Shown piece by piece: positions 1 through 13,490 of a stretch of 64,000 nucleotides of DNA. The position numbers and the translations under genes are program-made. Numbering within the stretch: position 1 is the first letter of the stretch; each line of letters begins with the position of its first letter. Origin of the DNA: Coffea arabica (lineage: Eukaryota; Streptophyta; Magnoliopsida; Gentianales; Rubiaceae); the NCBI RefSeq assembly GCF_036785885.1, contig NC_092317.1, positions 4,156,501 to 4,220,500 of the forward strand, read 5' to 3'. The notes under the pieces were generated by a model that saw only the letters and a program-made list of their open reading frames with translations, had not been told where the DNA came from and made no database searches.

Positions 1-3000
1 AAAAACTCTGTAAGACACAGACATGATAACAAGAAAGGAAAGAATCATAAGCAAAATTTGTAGCAAATATAGTGAAACAAAACAGGATGGTCCCAAACTA
101 CTCAACTTCCAGAAGATTCCTAGAATGTTGGATGCAATAAGGGCCTTTCACTTCGTAAACGTGATATTCATAGGGACATTAATATTTTTATTGTTCTTTT
201 TTAGCATAAAGTATTTGACTATAACATAGTTACGATAGAGGCTCAAGTTCTTACTGAACCAAAATAGCACGCTGCTAAAGCTTTTGCTAGTTCAGTTTTG
301 CCGACGCCAGTGGGGCCACAGAAAAGCATTGCAGCAATTGGCCTATTTGGGTCCTTTAGGCCAACGCGGGATCTCTTAACAGCACGAGATATGGCAACTA
401 CAGCCTCATCTTGACCAACAACCCTTTTCTTAAGCTGTTCATCAAGACTCAAGAGAAGCACCCTTTCATCTGCAGTAAGCTTCTGAACTGGAATCCCCGA
501 CCATAGAGAAGCAACTACTGCAATTTCTTCAGGTCCAACCACTGAAGCACTGCAGCAAAAGAGAATTGTTTAAAAAAAAGTACACTGCATTCAATCTAAA
601 GGCACGGAAGTCTATTTATCTAGTTACAATTGAATAAAGGGCAAAATCATACTCATTATCTGTAGGAATGGAAGGCAGAGGAGGTCCCAAAGTGAATCTG
701 CTATCTTCTTCCCTCTTGGATGTATCATCCTTTTCCTTGAATGAACTTGCCAGGACCTGCAAGTAGAGAGATAAGATCAATGCCATTAGACTAAGGGAGT
801 CACTCAAATTCCATAGAAAGTCTGTTGAGTCAACATAGAATAATGCCATTACCAATTCATGCATGTTTTGAACAGCTCTAATTTCTTGCCAATAATCACT
901 TGGTGATTTTGAAAGTATTGAAGTTTGCTCTTCCTTTCTCCTCTTATGGGCTTCCATACGTGCTCTACTTCCTGCCTCATCAATGAGATCAATAGCTTTA
1001 TCCGGAAGATATCTGTCAGGTATATATCTAGCTGACAGATGCACAGCAGCATCTATGGCTTCCGATGTGTATCTACATTTGTGATGAGACTCATACTTTT
1101 CACGCAATCCCAACAGTATGTGGACTGCATCCTCCTACAGAAAGGCATGGAACATCTTATCAGCAGGAAGGCATCAAAAGATACTTTGTAGCATTGTCAA
1201 TACCATAAGTATTAAAAAGATAGTAATGAAGTCAAAACCTGGCTAGGTTCAACAATTAAGACAGGCTGGAATCTTCGGGCTAATGCTTTATCCTTTTCAA
1301 AATGTAATCTGTATTCATCCATGGTTGTAGAAGCAATACACTGTAACAGGTCGATATGTCAGTGTAGCTCAAGCATCAATTAATTCCACAATTTAAGCCA
1401 ACTACTTCATTGTGCATGAGTGGTGACAATGCTAAGAGATACTTTCAAAGCCTTATATTCATGCCTACTCTTGTCATCATTTGTTTTATGAACCTAATAC
1501 AGACGAATCCATTTTCTTCCCACATGCTTAGCAACCCAGATGATCTGACGATTAAAACTGTAGCACTATACTTTCTTAGCTTATTTTCCAGAATATCAAA
1601 CTAGGCTCTGCTTCTCACTTGCCCTTGCTTCTTAAGCCACAGGCCATGATCAAAAACTCGTGTTCACAGGCAGCAATTGACTTCATTTTTTCGGCTACTA
1701 ATTCCAAGCTAAGATTAGAAACATGAGCTTACAATATCCATGACCATACCAGTGTAACATGATTTCTTGTCCAGGTATCAATGAGTATCCGGTAACATAA
1801 TGCACACTAAAGCATCTACCAAGGAAGAAGTATTACCTGTAACTCACCCCGTCCAAGTGATGGCTTCAATAAATTGGCAATATCAAGACCAGATCCCTTA
1901 TTGCCTCGTCCTACTGTCCCAGAACCAATAAGTGTGTGGACCTCATCAATAAAAACAATGACATTGCCTGCAATGCTGTCACAACAAGTTAAGCCACAGT
2001 AGACGACTTACTTCAAATGCACCAAAAAGAAATGGGCACACCTGACTTTTTGATGTCCTTAAGTAATGTAGTCACGCGTCCTTCCAGTTCACCTCTCTCC
2101 TTTGCGCCTGCGATTAATAGACCTATATCTAAGGACATTATGCGCTTTGTCTGTGCAAAATGAAGAGCACAACTATCTTAAGAAACAGAGCAGAATATAC
2201 GAATCATAGTTTAATTAAGATAAAAGAATTTGACGAATTTCAATGATGGCCCTACGGGCTCACCAAGAGACTGAAAGGCACATTTCCCTCCGCAATCTTG
2301 ATTGCCAACCCTTCAGCAATTGCTGTTTTACCAACCCCGGCTTCGCCAAGAAGAATAGGATTATTTTTTGTTCTTCTGCAGAGTATCTGAATGATTCTCT
2401 GTACTTCAGTATCTCGGCCAATCACAGGATCAATGCGACCTTCACTCGCCTGTGCTGTAAGGTCCACACAGAATTGGTCCAGTGCATTTTTTTCTATTGA
2501 AAAGGGTAAACCTTAAATCAGATATTCCTGTTCCAGTCATTAAGAAACCAAGAACAAGAATAAGAGAATGATTACTCTTATCTCCAGTTCTTTGAGAGGA
2601 TCTTGCGATGCTGGCTTTGGCAGCAGGAGCTTTTTCATGAGGCCGTCTAGGAAGATCTCTGCCATCCGTGGCTAGCTCTCCTTCTAATCTGGTGATGGCA
2701 ACTGCTGCCAAGTGATTTGCATTTGCCCCTAGTCTGAAATCAATTTAGTCTTGCCTCACATAGAGAAAGTTTCAAATTTGTGAAAAGTATATTGCTTTAT
2801 ATCCTGACACATTCGACCAGAAACATTTGGACCATTGTAGGAAGTAACAGATGGCATGTAAACCAACTTAAACATACTATTAGCCAAAAATGCTAAAATG
2901 CTACTGAAAACATTCTTAACAAATATTTCACCCAGTAGCGCCAGTGATAATCGACAAATAACTTGACACAACATGTTCCACTGCTCAAGAAATGAAAATT

Positions 3001-4180
3001 TGGCAAAATAGAGAAACAGCCCAAACAATTTAGAAAAAAGAAGCTTCTACTTGAAATTTTATTGTTTGTGTCTCTGTATTTTTGTAATTTTTTTTTTAAA
3101 TTCCCAGCTCCTATAAGTTGTTCAGGAAACTGCACGAAAGCACAACAAAATTACTTTACAATTTGATCACAGAAAATACTTGGCTAAAAAAGTTCAAAGA
3201 ACTCATGATTCAAATTGTTCTCATAATCATTAATCCAAACATACGAAATGCATTGAAGCGATTCATGGAAATCATCATTACAATGATCTTTATCTTTTTA
3301 CCTCCCAGTTGACTTGTTTTGCCACCCCTTCCTAGTTTTGTCTTTGATCACAAGTTGCAAAAATAGTTTCAGCAGTCCATATAAGACCAATATAAAGCAC
3401 TAAAAAAATTGCAATTCTGAGCGAGTAAAAGCATTCATAGATAAAAATATGCTAATTCAAAATTTACTACCTCTTAAGTACACGGCCAGCACTTCCATCA
3501 TCAACAGTGAACAACCCAACGGCAATATGTTCCGGCGCAATATAATTATACCCCATAGTCCTCGAATACTCCACGGCAGCCTCAAAAACCCGCTTAGTGC
3601 TCGGCGAAAACGGCACATCAGTGGCCGAGACCTCTGCCCCCTCAGGACCAAGACCACTCCCATTACCCTTACCATTCTCCTCCTTAGCATCAGTATCGGT
3701 ATGCCAAATGCTCTTAACGGCTTGGCGAGCCATCTCGATTGTGATTCCAGAGCCTAAAAACCCACCGGAAGCACGATCTTCTGCGATAAGTCCTAGCAAA
3801 AGATGCTGGGTATACACCATTTCTACGTCCAAAGCTTTCGCCTCCCTTTGGGAAAACATAACCGCTTTAATTGCTCTCTCAGTAAATTTCTCAAACACCC
3901 CAGCTACAATATACAACGATCGGTTTGACTTAGCTTTTCCAGACGAAAGAGAAATCCTGGTTTTGTTAGAAATCGAAATCCCAAAATAGGAAGAAGAAGA
4001 AGAAGAGGAAGAACAGCTGGTGCTGGTGCTGGTGCTGGTGATTGTAGAAGGAGGGTAGCTGGGGAAAAGAGAAATAACATTCCGGCAGCGGTGGTGGTGG
4101 CGGTTGTGGGGAGAAAGACGGCGGTGACCTTGAGGAATGGAATGAACTGAAAGCGGAGATGATGAACACGATAATTCCAT
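1..4180 (-). CDS. CLPD: ClpD/ERD1 chloroplast Clp ATPase, 3' part beyond window
   Basis: Hsp100/ClpC-type AAA+ chaperone that unfolds substrates for the ClpP/R protease in the chloroplast stroma; the ERD1/ClpD branch is known for induction by drought and senescence. Nine exons are visible: 4180-3471, 2733-2576, 2493-2264, 2150-2042, 1967-1837, 1340-1239, 1134-853, 756-653, 549-255, giving 707 codons of a protein normally near 945 aa. The first ~75 residues are Ser/Thr-rich and look like a transit peptide. The Clp N domain ([20 protein letters not shown], then [10 protein letters not shown]) follows, then first Walker A GEAGVGKT (339-346), Walker B VIVFIDE (405-411) and second Walker A GPTGVGKT (687-694). 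ClpD was chosen over ClpC because of the diverged N domain and the segment [29 protein letters not shown]. After FGS the frame meets a donor (gtaagaac); the remaining exons lie left of base 1, and 1-254 reads as intron. Confidence 0.95.
4016..4045 (-). repeat. Triplet/hexamer repeat in ClpD transit peptide
   Basis: Short tandem units of GGTGCT type, next to GAA-type triplets at about 3990-4010, encode the Thr-Ser and poly-Ser tract of the ClpD transit peptide. In-frame repeats here should vary in length between alleles without breaking the frame. Confidence 0.6.
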
Positions 4181-6466
4181 CTTGAAAACTGAATGGATTG
4201 TGAGGAGACAAAATGGTTAAAGTTTAGATTTTGCAGAGGTATTTCAAGTACATGGGGACTTTTTGCTGGGAAAGCTAGCACATGGAGAAGGAGAATTGAG
4301 AAAGCAAGCAATAGTCTAATAGTAGTAGAATAGGGAGTAATTGCGATTCATTGGGTAGTTGGCGTCAAAAGCCAGGTATATATTTCGGGACGGGGTCCTT
4401 TGGCAATTTGGCTCTACACTCGTGTCCGTTTACACACGAGATTTTCTCTTCTTTTTTTTTTTGGTTATTTTGTTCACTTTTTTTTTCTTCCTTTTTTAAG
4501 ATTAGATTGTTGTCGTTGGAAACTTGGAACAATAATAATATGTTATGAAAATACAAATTTCCTTTTTTAAGACTAGGATTATAATACTTACATTATGTAC
4601 TTTTATATTTCAAAAATCAAACAGTATCATCGATTGAATTTTAATTACGTTACAAATCGATCATTCTGAATTATTAGTGGACGAAAAATTTAAATAAATA
4701 AAAATTTAAAATTTGAATGAATGAAGTTGCATATTGTACGATAGCACGCAACTGCTAGTGCGAAACTTTTGTTTAAATGTAGAAAATATAAATCTTACTA
4801 CGTCCAAAATTATTCGTCATTTTTAATTATAGTGGGAGATATATACGCTTTGATCTCTAGGAAAGTAAAAATGTGAATAAGGCTAGAATTTCAGAGTTAT
4901 TTGTGTATAAATTAAAACTTAAAAAATCATTTTGGAAGTGATTTATGATGAATTGGAAAAGAGAAAATTAAAATGACGACAGTGCTGAGGAATTCTGTGA
5001 AATTGGTCAGAAGAGTCTGTGCCCACTGCCTCTGAATCTGAAAGGAAAAACAAAATTAAGGTGGCTTTCGTCGGCGGAAAATGTACACGAGGATGCAGCT
5101 GAAACACACGCTTTGATTGAGAATTAGGGTTGGGGGGAAGTGGGGAATTGGGAAAGGTCTTGGGTCTAACTTGCAAGACCATATCACCAATCGGATCAAA
5201 GCACGCAAAGGTAATTGTCAATTGAAGACTCTCACGGAAAGAATGCCTTGGTTGAAAGGAAGTTTTTGTTTTCTCTTTCCTTTTTTTTTTTTGTTTTATT
5301 TACTTGCCGATTCGTTTTACTTGTACTCCTTCCTTTCCCTCTTTTCGAATCACTCAATCCACCCCTCCGAAAAGAATTGGATTGGGACACTTGAATTCTT
5401 GTAGCGTGTCGTAGAACTTATCTACTTTGCAAATATGGAAAAATACGTGTAATTTTCAGAATTTAGAGAGTTGCTTCAATTTTGTCAGAATTGAATGATT
5501 CCGTACAGACTCTGACTCGCATAACTATGAGGACAAGTAATCGAGCAGCATCACCACGATAACGTTACAAAACAAATACACCTCGGGTCTTAATACAAGA
5601 TTCCTAATACAAGATATTAAACCGGAGTCAGTTGTATCATTGCAACACATTTTGTTGCGTGGAGTGGAAAATAAGGGACACGTGAATAAAATAAATTCAA
5701 TGGGGGCATTTCGTCTCTCAGAACAGTTGCGGCCTGGGCCACATTGAATTTGGACTTCAGTTGCAGAACCCATTTGGTCAATGGGATTGAAGGTGACATG
5801 TTCCCCGATGCTGCGGTTTTGAATTTTGATTTGGAAATCACTTTTAGGAGCAGAAAGAGGAATCTGTCTGGAATCAATGTTCCATTTCATATGCAATCTC
5901 GATTACAACACGTTTCCCTTGCATACATCACAAGAAACAACTACAGTACGTCTCCGTGCCTTTGGACATCAGGTCCAAGACCCTGTGGGTATGGCAGCCG
6001 ACAATATTCACAATCAGTTTAAAACTCTATTAAACAGGGATCAATTATAATAAATGGAGGACATGGGACGGGACCTACTCCAACTGCATCTTTTTATTCT
6101 CATCCTTCTTGTACAATCATGAATTCGGTACATCATTACTCTTCACTTCTTGCATTGCCGTTGCAATGGTTTCAAAGAGTGTGAACAACACACACAGAAA
6201 TTCAATCCTACACTACACCTTACAGAATCCTGCTTTATGTATCGGCAATTTCTTGTCTAAATAAACTATCTATATATTCTATATCAAACCTGCAGAGTAT
6301 TACAACACGTATCAAGTCATACCCCCCTTTATGCAATTCCAATGATATTTTAATGTAACAAAAGGGGATTCAGGATCATCTTGAATCTCCTCCATCTACT
6401 TCTGACCCAGCGCTACCTTCACCAAGGTCAAGTAGTCTCTTTGTCGGCTTGATTCCTCAATGACTT
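4181..6466. other. Intergenic: ClpD upstream region and 3' flank of FHA-TDP1 gene
   Basis: Holds the ClpD 5' flank on the minus strand and the 3' flank of the next gene. CACATG at 4279-4284, which reads CATGTG on the gene strand, lies about 100 bp from the ClpD ATG. ACGTGT sits near 5442 and a CACGTG G-box at 5679-5684. The stretch 5700-6050 has open frames on both strands with somewhat coding-like composition, but I recognise no protein and could not build a gene model. Confidence 0.5.
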
Positions 6467-9400
6467 TCAACAGCTCTCGGACGAATCAACTTGGCTCCAA
6501 AGCCTCTCAGCATAAGCCTTTTCATCTTCCTTCTCCACCGTGACAAAATCAGCAGCCTCCAATACCTCATCTTCCTCATCTGGACACTCCCCACTGATTG
6601 CTATAGCTGCATCCATCTCTCTCTCCATTTCAGTAAGCACCTCCCTCATCGCTTGGGCTGTTGCTGGCTCATCTCTGGGCTTATACTTTGGGGCAGGTGT
6701 AGCAAAGGGCAACACAATGTCATCCAAGTTTCCGTGCTTTTCATCCCCATTGTCCTTTTTATCTGATGGGGGAACGGTGAAAATGATTCCGAGCTCATAA
6801 TTACAGATATGAATCCTTGAACCTAATACTGAACTATTTCTCTCATTCACGTTCACCTTTCTGTCAACGGTATTTGGAAGCGGACGGCCCCAAGCAGCAG
6901 CACTAAAGTTGTGTGATCCACAATAAACCCATCCAAAGGAAGAAGCATCTGTCTTAGATTGGAACCTTCTTCGCGCTACCTGCTTTTCAACAAAATCACT
7001 TTTCTTTTTACTTTTTTCAGCACAAACACAAATATGCCTGAGAATGAAATTGGAGGATCCTTTAGGACAACACCATAAAGAGCAAAATTCTCAAAACATC
7101 ACAAGAAGCTTTAAACCTTGAAACTGTAGTCAATTCTATCACATCATTTATCAACACTATGCCATGCAAGGCCAAAAGTTGAGAAGAGTTAAGGTAATTG
7201 TCCCAAGTAGGAAATAAACCAACAAAACTAAACAGTTTAGGAGTCAGGTGGAGGCTTAATTGCGAGAGCCAGAAAGAAAAATAGAGTGAAGGACATGCAC
7301 ATAATATTTTTAAAAACAGCAAAATAATGAAAGTCAACAGGGTTATATGTTCTTACTGATGATTCTGTGCAGGAAACTAAACAACTACTCCGAAACAGAG
7401 AAGTCATTACTCAATCATAAGTGCAGAGATGGAACTAATCCGCAAATCTTCCAGTGAAGTTTATGAGATAATAATCAACCTCTAGAAGAATTAACTTCGA
7501 GCCTATATTACTCGGATGGGATATTTTACCTTCACATGCATAGGGAACCCACTTCTCTCATTGGGATAAGGAATAGCATCATGAAGTATGCCAACATTTT
7601 TCAACCTCTGCCACGTTTTCTGTCGACACAAATAAAATGAGATTGTTGATTAAAGAACAAATCTTTTCAACCAGATTAATCAGTACTGCTACGCACAAAT
7701 CCAATCAAAATCATAATTCTTTGTCTTTCAATTAAGATTGTTTACTTTCTTATGTAATATCCAAATTTAACATGGTAGTTGTTAATGTCCCTTGCAGCAA
7801 AATAAGAAAAGTTGTGGAGCCTCTCATGATAAATCAAGTCCCAATATTAAATTGTAGTAGAGCCATTTTGACATATATAATATACTTGTTCAACTGAAAT
7901 TGAAATGAAAATGCCTATAATAATGATTCGTAAGTGAAAGACAAGTTGATGTACCTGTGAGAAGCACAGGATGTATTTAGATGCCAAAATTCCACAACTT
8001 GCAGTTTTCACCCTTTCAATGGTAGGGAAAATGACTTTGATAGATGGATTTCTTAGCTCTTGACTTGCACTCCAGCAGCCCCACTGAGAGGACCAGTTAT
8101 CAGCTTCAAAGTCCAAATGAAAGTACTAAGAATTTCATTGGTTGCAATCCTAAAAAGAATAGGTTCTTACATGTGGATCAGACTCCTCAGATTCAGATAA
8201 TTGTGCTGCACGTTTTCCAGATGCTGCTGAAAATGCAGCCACAAATTGTGCATTCACAGACCCAATGGAGGATGAGCCTTACAAAGGACAAATTGACATC
8301 ACATTGCAAGATAGAGACTGTGTTTCAGATATCATGGTTCAGCATTTGGCATGGAATACTCACCAAAGAGAAAGTCAGTCTCTAAGTGTTCAGGCCATTT
8401 GTAGGGAGCCAAAACCTGCAAACAAAGATGCAAAAGTGGAAAAGCTCAGCTTCTGGACTGGGACGTGATGTAGTCCTATGCCACAGAAAGGCCAGTTCTA
8501 TGATCAATAGCAGATATATACCAACTACTTTCCTGTAGCATCCTTAAATTTTAAAACAGCATAGATCCTCTATTTAAATCCAACCAACCCAGGCCACATC
8601 AATGAGTCAACTTTTAGGGCCAAAACTTCAATGATTTCTATACACTTAAAAAGAGAACAGTAGGAAAAACACAGAAAATAACCTATTAGTATAGTGATAT
8701 ATACATGGTACACACACTGGAGTGACAATAAAAGAAGAGAAAAAAGATGCAAGGTAATCCAGAAGAGGATCAGTCCCCCTTTAGAAAGTCCAGAAACAAC
8801 ACTAGCTGTCCAATTTTGAGACATTTCAGAATATTGAATTACTGGAGTTAAACATGCAATCAACAGAAAGTATGAACAGTTTCAGGCTGAGAGTCTGCAC
8901 AGTTGACAAGCCTCGTACATTGGTTTACAGACAAAAATGTAAAACATCCTTTCAACTTCTGCGAGTTTCTTTCAATTGCTCAACAAAAACTTATGCATAG
9001 GTAGATATGCTATCACAATAATAACAAGATCCTGTATGATAATTAAGGCTACACAAACAAAACAATAGTTCACTAAATCCCAGTAGAACTACCTCTTGAA
9101 GACGCCAAAGGCCTACACATCTATGAATTGATGAAACTAGTGAGCATATGGCAGAAACTTGCTGACATCTCAAGGAATTTGAAATTCCTGAAAAGCATGG
9201 GCCCTGAAACAGATGAAATTCACTTTCAATAGTGGTTTCCTTAATACAAAATAGAAAGGGGTTACATGACATGGATTTATAACATACTTGGGAGACATAA
9301 AGTATCAACTGTACTTTGATGTAGCTTCCTTCTAAGGCTGCTCTGAGGACTTCCTTTGGGTAAATATATGCTGAAAATGCAAAAAAGCCATCATCTGATA

Positions 9401-12400
9401 GTGGAGCTACCCACTGTGCAACATCTCTTGGTAGAAATCCTATTTGAACACAATCTAGCCAAAGAAGAAAAGAAAATTAATCTTAGAAACAAACAGAGCT
9501 TTAAACTACTTAGCTTCTCACTGGACGGAAACACCGAAATCTATAGTTTGACACAGCTTGCAGAGATCCAAAACAAAGTTACAGGACAAAAGCACTGCAT
9601 GTTGGAGATTAAGTTGTACTGGAGTTTATATGTTTTGTACAATTTACAGAGCAGCCACGTGACATTTTAAGGTCCAGCTCAGCCTTCATCACATGAACTT
9701 ATAATGGCCTGCCTATATAATAGTATGGCTTGACAAAATTATTTAATTACAAAGAAGCATGCAAAACCTGAGTCAGCAAGCTGATTTTACCTCCCAAAGA
9801 AAACTCTTCTGGATTGGGAATTAGAACACTCACTGCATTTACATCAGCCAGAATATTAGTCTCTCGCCTTAAAATAATCTCTGACATTCCATATGCATTC
9901 TCAGAGCACTTTCGAAGAAAGGCAGCCAGTTTCTTTAGCTTCACACCATTTGAATCAACTGATGTGCAGAAAAGGTGGCTCATACCAACCACAGATGTTT
10001 CAACCGAACCGAGCAAATTTCTGCCAGAGGACTTCTGCATGTTCTTGTTACCCTAAAATATGAAACAATGTGCTTGAGCAGAATATCAGATTCATACAAT
10101 GGCAATAACGTGAATGAAATGTAGAGTATTGAAAACATGGTCAACACGAACAATGACCAGAAGAAGCTGTCAACATGCAGATTCAACTGTCCACTTAACT
10201 TGGAACCCCAACAAGAAATGAAAATTTCCTTAAAAAATAATACCAAGCAACAACAACAGTAAAAGAAGGAAATAAGCCGTTTTCATATTCTCTCAGGTAA
10301 AGAAGGGAAAAGTCATACAGACAACTGCTTGGCCAGATTATTATCCTAGTAAAAAATGAAAACTGAACAAACACCAAGGACACATACATGACTAAAGCAG
10401 ATCAATCTGCTTTACAAGCTCAAAAGCCCATAGACTGTAAAGATAAATTAGAACGGTTGTAGAAGACAAGGTCTTGAAGGATGCACCCGAAAAAGAACTT
10501 TCTAAAAAGTATGAAAATGTCTTGAGTGCTAATAACAAATTACTTACAGACAGAAAATGTCTTGAGTGCAACATGTAAGGACTTTTAGGCGTGTGGATTC
10601 CTGGTACAGAAGCAACCAGATGTACAAGAGCACCTTTAAAACTGTATTTGGCCAGTTCCAGAATCCAATGGGCCTGACTTGGTACATCAGCTACTAAAGA
10701 AGCCATAAATCCAGCCAGCTGAGCACCAAAATCGGACTTTGAATCTTGATTATTTCCCCCTAAAGATGATTGATTGAATAGTGAACCATAGTCAGGCGTA
10801 CAAGAACGAGGAAAATCTTGCCACCAGACTGTATTGGTCACATTATTCCACTGCAGTAAAAAAAAAAAAAGCAAAAGGAGTCAGAACTGTTCAAATAATA
10901 GCAACATGCTTACATCTAAACAAGCACCGATGCACAACAACATACTCTCCGTCCTAGCAAAAAAATTAGACAACACCATTAGGATTTTCAGGAAATCCCA
11001 CAGCAATCTGATTTTTCCCCCTTCAGAATAAAGCAATAGCAGATTGCATCAAATCGACAAAAATTGTTAAAAAATTTGGTTCTGAAAGCTTCAAGAAGCA
11101 CTCTTTCTGGATTCACTCATAACCAATTAATGTTAATTTTTTTGTTCTAACTGCAAAGACTGTCAAATTACTAGTCCTCCACTTCGGGCTGAAAGTAGGG
11201 CAGCCCACCTAACTTTAATCAAATAAGATAAAAAATATAAAAGTTGCATCTAGGTCCATTGCCAATTTGACTTAGTCTGGAAGGTTTAACCTAGCTTGTA
11301 TTTCGGTTGGACATGAGTTGACACCTCTCCAAAATCCCTGTGTGCTTTCGTAGCCAGAAACAGATCATACAGCCACCATGTCTTATTAAGCAATACAATT
11401 GCTTATAAGAGATATTTTGTAATATGAATTAACCTTTTCTGCTCATGAATATTATCAATTATGCATAAAAAAATATCAATTAAGCAAAGCAAATCAGATA
11501 AATGGATATAACAGAAATCCGCAATGATGTACATAAGCGAAAGTCAAAAATAGAAAAACATCATATTTTTCAGATTGTGTAAATGATAAGACCAACAGAA
11601 TTACATGAAGAATAAGAGATCCACCTGTCTTGCCACCAAATTTGCGGAAGTAACCACAACCCGAAGGGTGTCTTCTCTTTGCAGCACAAACAATTTTGGA
11701 TGATGACAAGCAATGCCTGACTTCCTACGGTCTTTACCAAAAGCTATAACCTCAGGAAAAGGAGGATACCTATTATTACAACAGACTACATTACATAACA
11801 GGTAGATGACCTCATACTTCTCTATCAAGTCGTAGTTCTCTCTGATAAAAGTGAGTCCACATCATGCAACTTACACCACAACTAAACGCGGAAAATCTGT
11901 AAAAGGATATGAGGTTCTTCTTTCAGGGTTTGAACTCCAACACCTTTCAGCATTGTGGCAAGCAATTGTTATTGGGAGATGGGCAGGAATCCTGCAATAG
12001 GACAGAAACCTACAAAAAAATAAACATTTTAGTAAATTAGTATACCCATGAACATAAATATCATTTAAGACTTTTTTATAAGTGTTGAAATGGGTACATA
12101 TTTCACAGCCAATACATGCAAAACATGGAGATAGTGTGTTGCTTTATATTGCTTTCTGAACTAGATGCCTAGTATATCAAATTAGGCAAACAACAAAGAA
12201 GAGCAATCACATGAAGTGGACTTACCATGGTATGTCGCTAGTAAATGTTGCAATAAATACCCGCTGTAGAGATTCAACAGGATAAAAGAGCTCTGGCAGT
12301 GAAACAACATCTTGAGCTTCTGATGAGCAATGGCCCATGAACTGAAGCCGGTTCAAATAAAACTTCCTTCCTGGTGGCGATACATAACCACCCTCAATCT

Positions 12401-13490
12401 TATCCTGGCTTACATTACTCCTATCACATAAAGCCATATCCGCCACCCTCGGACAGTCCAAAGACAGTGCCTTGGGTTTGCCACTTACATTCACACCATT
12501 ATTTTGTTGTAAACGATAATTATCCACTTTTTCTTCAGCATTCTCATTAAAACTAAAGCTTTGAGAACCAGTGTTTCTCTCAGAAGAAATTATAGTCCCC
12601 TTATAACAATTAACTACCGCATCTCTACAATTAGCAGGGGATTCAGAAAGTGCGACCTCTAGCCTATGTACTCGATCTTCGCTACTTGATTTTACACCAC
12701 TACTTTTTAAAAAACTGATGAACTTCTTCCCACTTCTCCTAGAATATGAACTACGAATTTTACCATCAAGATTAGCATGCTTCTTCATAAATGAAATCGG
12801 ATCATTACTACACAAAATATCTCTACACATGCTTAACAAAAAGCCTGCCTTCACGTCCAATTTATTACTTGCTAGTCTGACAGGACCATAATCAATTGAC
12901 ATGCCACTTGCCATCAAATTAGGCACATTCCTATCAACAACTTCCTCTGATAAAACAATTCTTTCTACAAAAAATCCAATTCTATTAACTACATTACAAT
13001 CACTTCCATTGCCACAAGAAAGTAAAATCTCATCGCCACCATGCAATTCCACAACTTCCCCTTTTCGTATCCTAATTCCATTGGCGAAAACCCCATTCAG
13101 TGAAGCCCTGACCCGAGAAGAACATTCAATCTGATCAATACCAAAGAATACACCATCAGCTAAAAATACCTTCTTATCCGAAGAATTGAATAAAATCTGA
13201 CAGTGGCTTTTACTGATTTTCCTGTCAATAAACAGAAAATCGCAGCAAAAATAATCACGCCCAATTGTATAGGGTTTATTAGGCTCTAAATGGAATGATT
13301 TGCTGGGCGATTGGGTAGTTTTTGAGAATAATGGCAGTCCAAGGGGTTTTATGAAAATTGAAGCCGAGCAGACAGTTCCGATTCTGGGTTTTTTCGGAGG
13401 GTTTGAGGAAAGACTGAATGAATGGCGTCTGAGGGTTTGATGGTAGGAATCTGAGCGTACGATCATACTATTAATTTCATGGCAATTCAT
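6467..13490 (-). CDS. FHA-domain / tyrosyl-DNA phosphodiesterase (TDP1-like) fusion protein
   Basis: Predicted nuclear DNA-end-processing enzyme of the TDP1 phospholipase-D-like family with an N-terminal phosphothreonine-binding FHA domain. Twelve exons: 13490-12226, 11991-11875, 11769-11625, 10850-10548, 10052-9791, 9439-9288, 9203-9093, 8415-8364, 8277-8171, 8083-7955, 7619-7530, 6979-6467; 3246 nt, 1081 aa. The FHA domain lies at about residues 50-150 (YTIGRD, then KISKSHCQI). The TDP1 core starts near 400 (SLQRVFIATFTSDIPW, YPFTDFPRLVVVYPPFPEV). Both catalytic motifs are complete: H484/K486/N504 (HPK...TSAN) and H909/K911/N935 (HVK...GSHN, followed by AAAWG). The C-terminus is acidic. It matches the architecture of Arabidopsis At5g07400 (about 1084 aa, from memory). 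The start is the first ATG of the long frame; another in-frame Met lies 8 codons on. Confidence 0.93.

Noticed and set aside
3904-4311. Pro/Ala/Leu-rich frames overlapping the ClpD first exon
   Set aside because: Alternative frames of the repeat-coded transit peptide; the ClpD frame alone continues into the Clp N domain.
5117-5404. 95-codon plus-strand frame
   Set aside because: Its second half is a T-rich Phe/Leu run; no homology recognised and no consistent splice sites.
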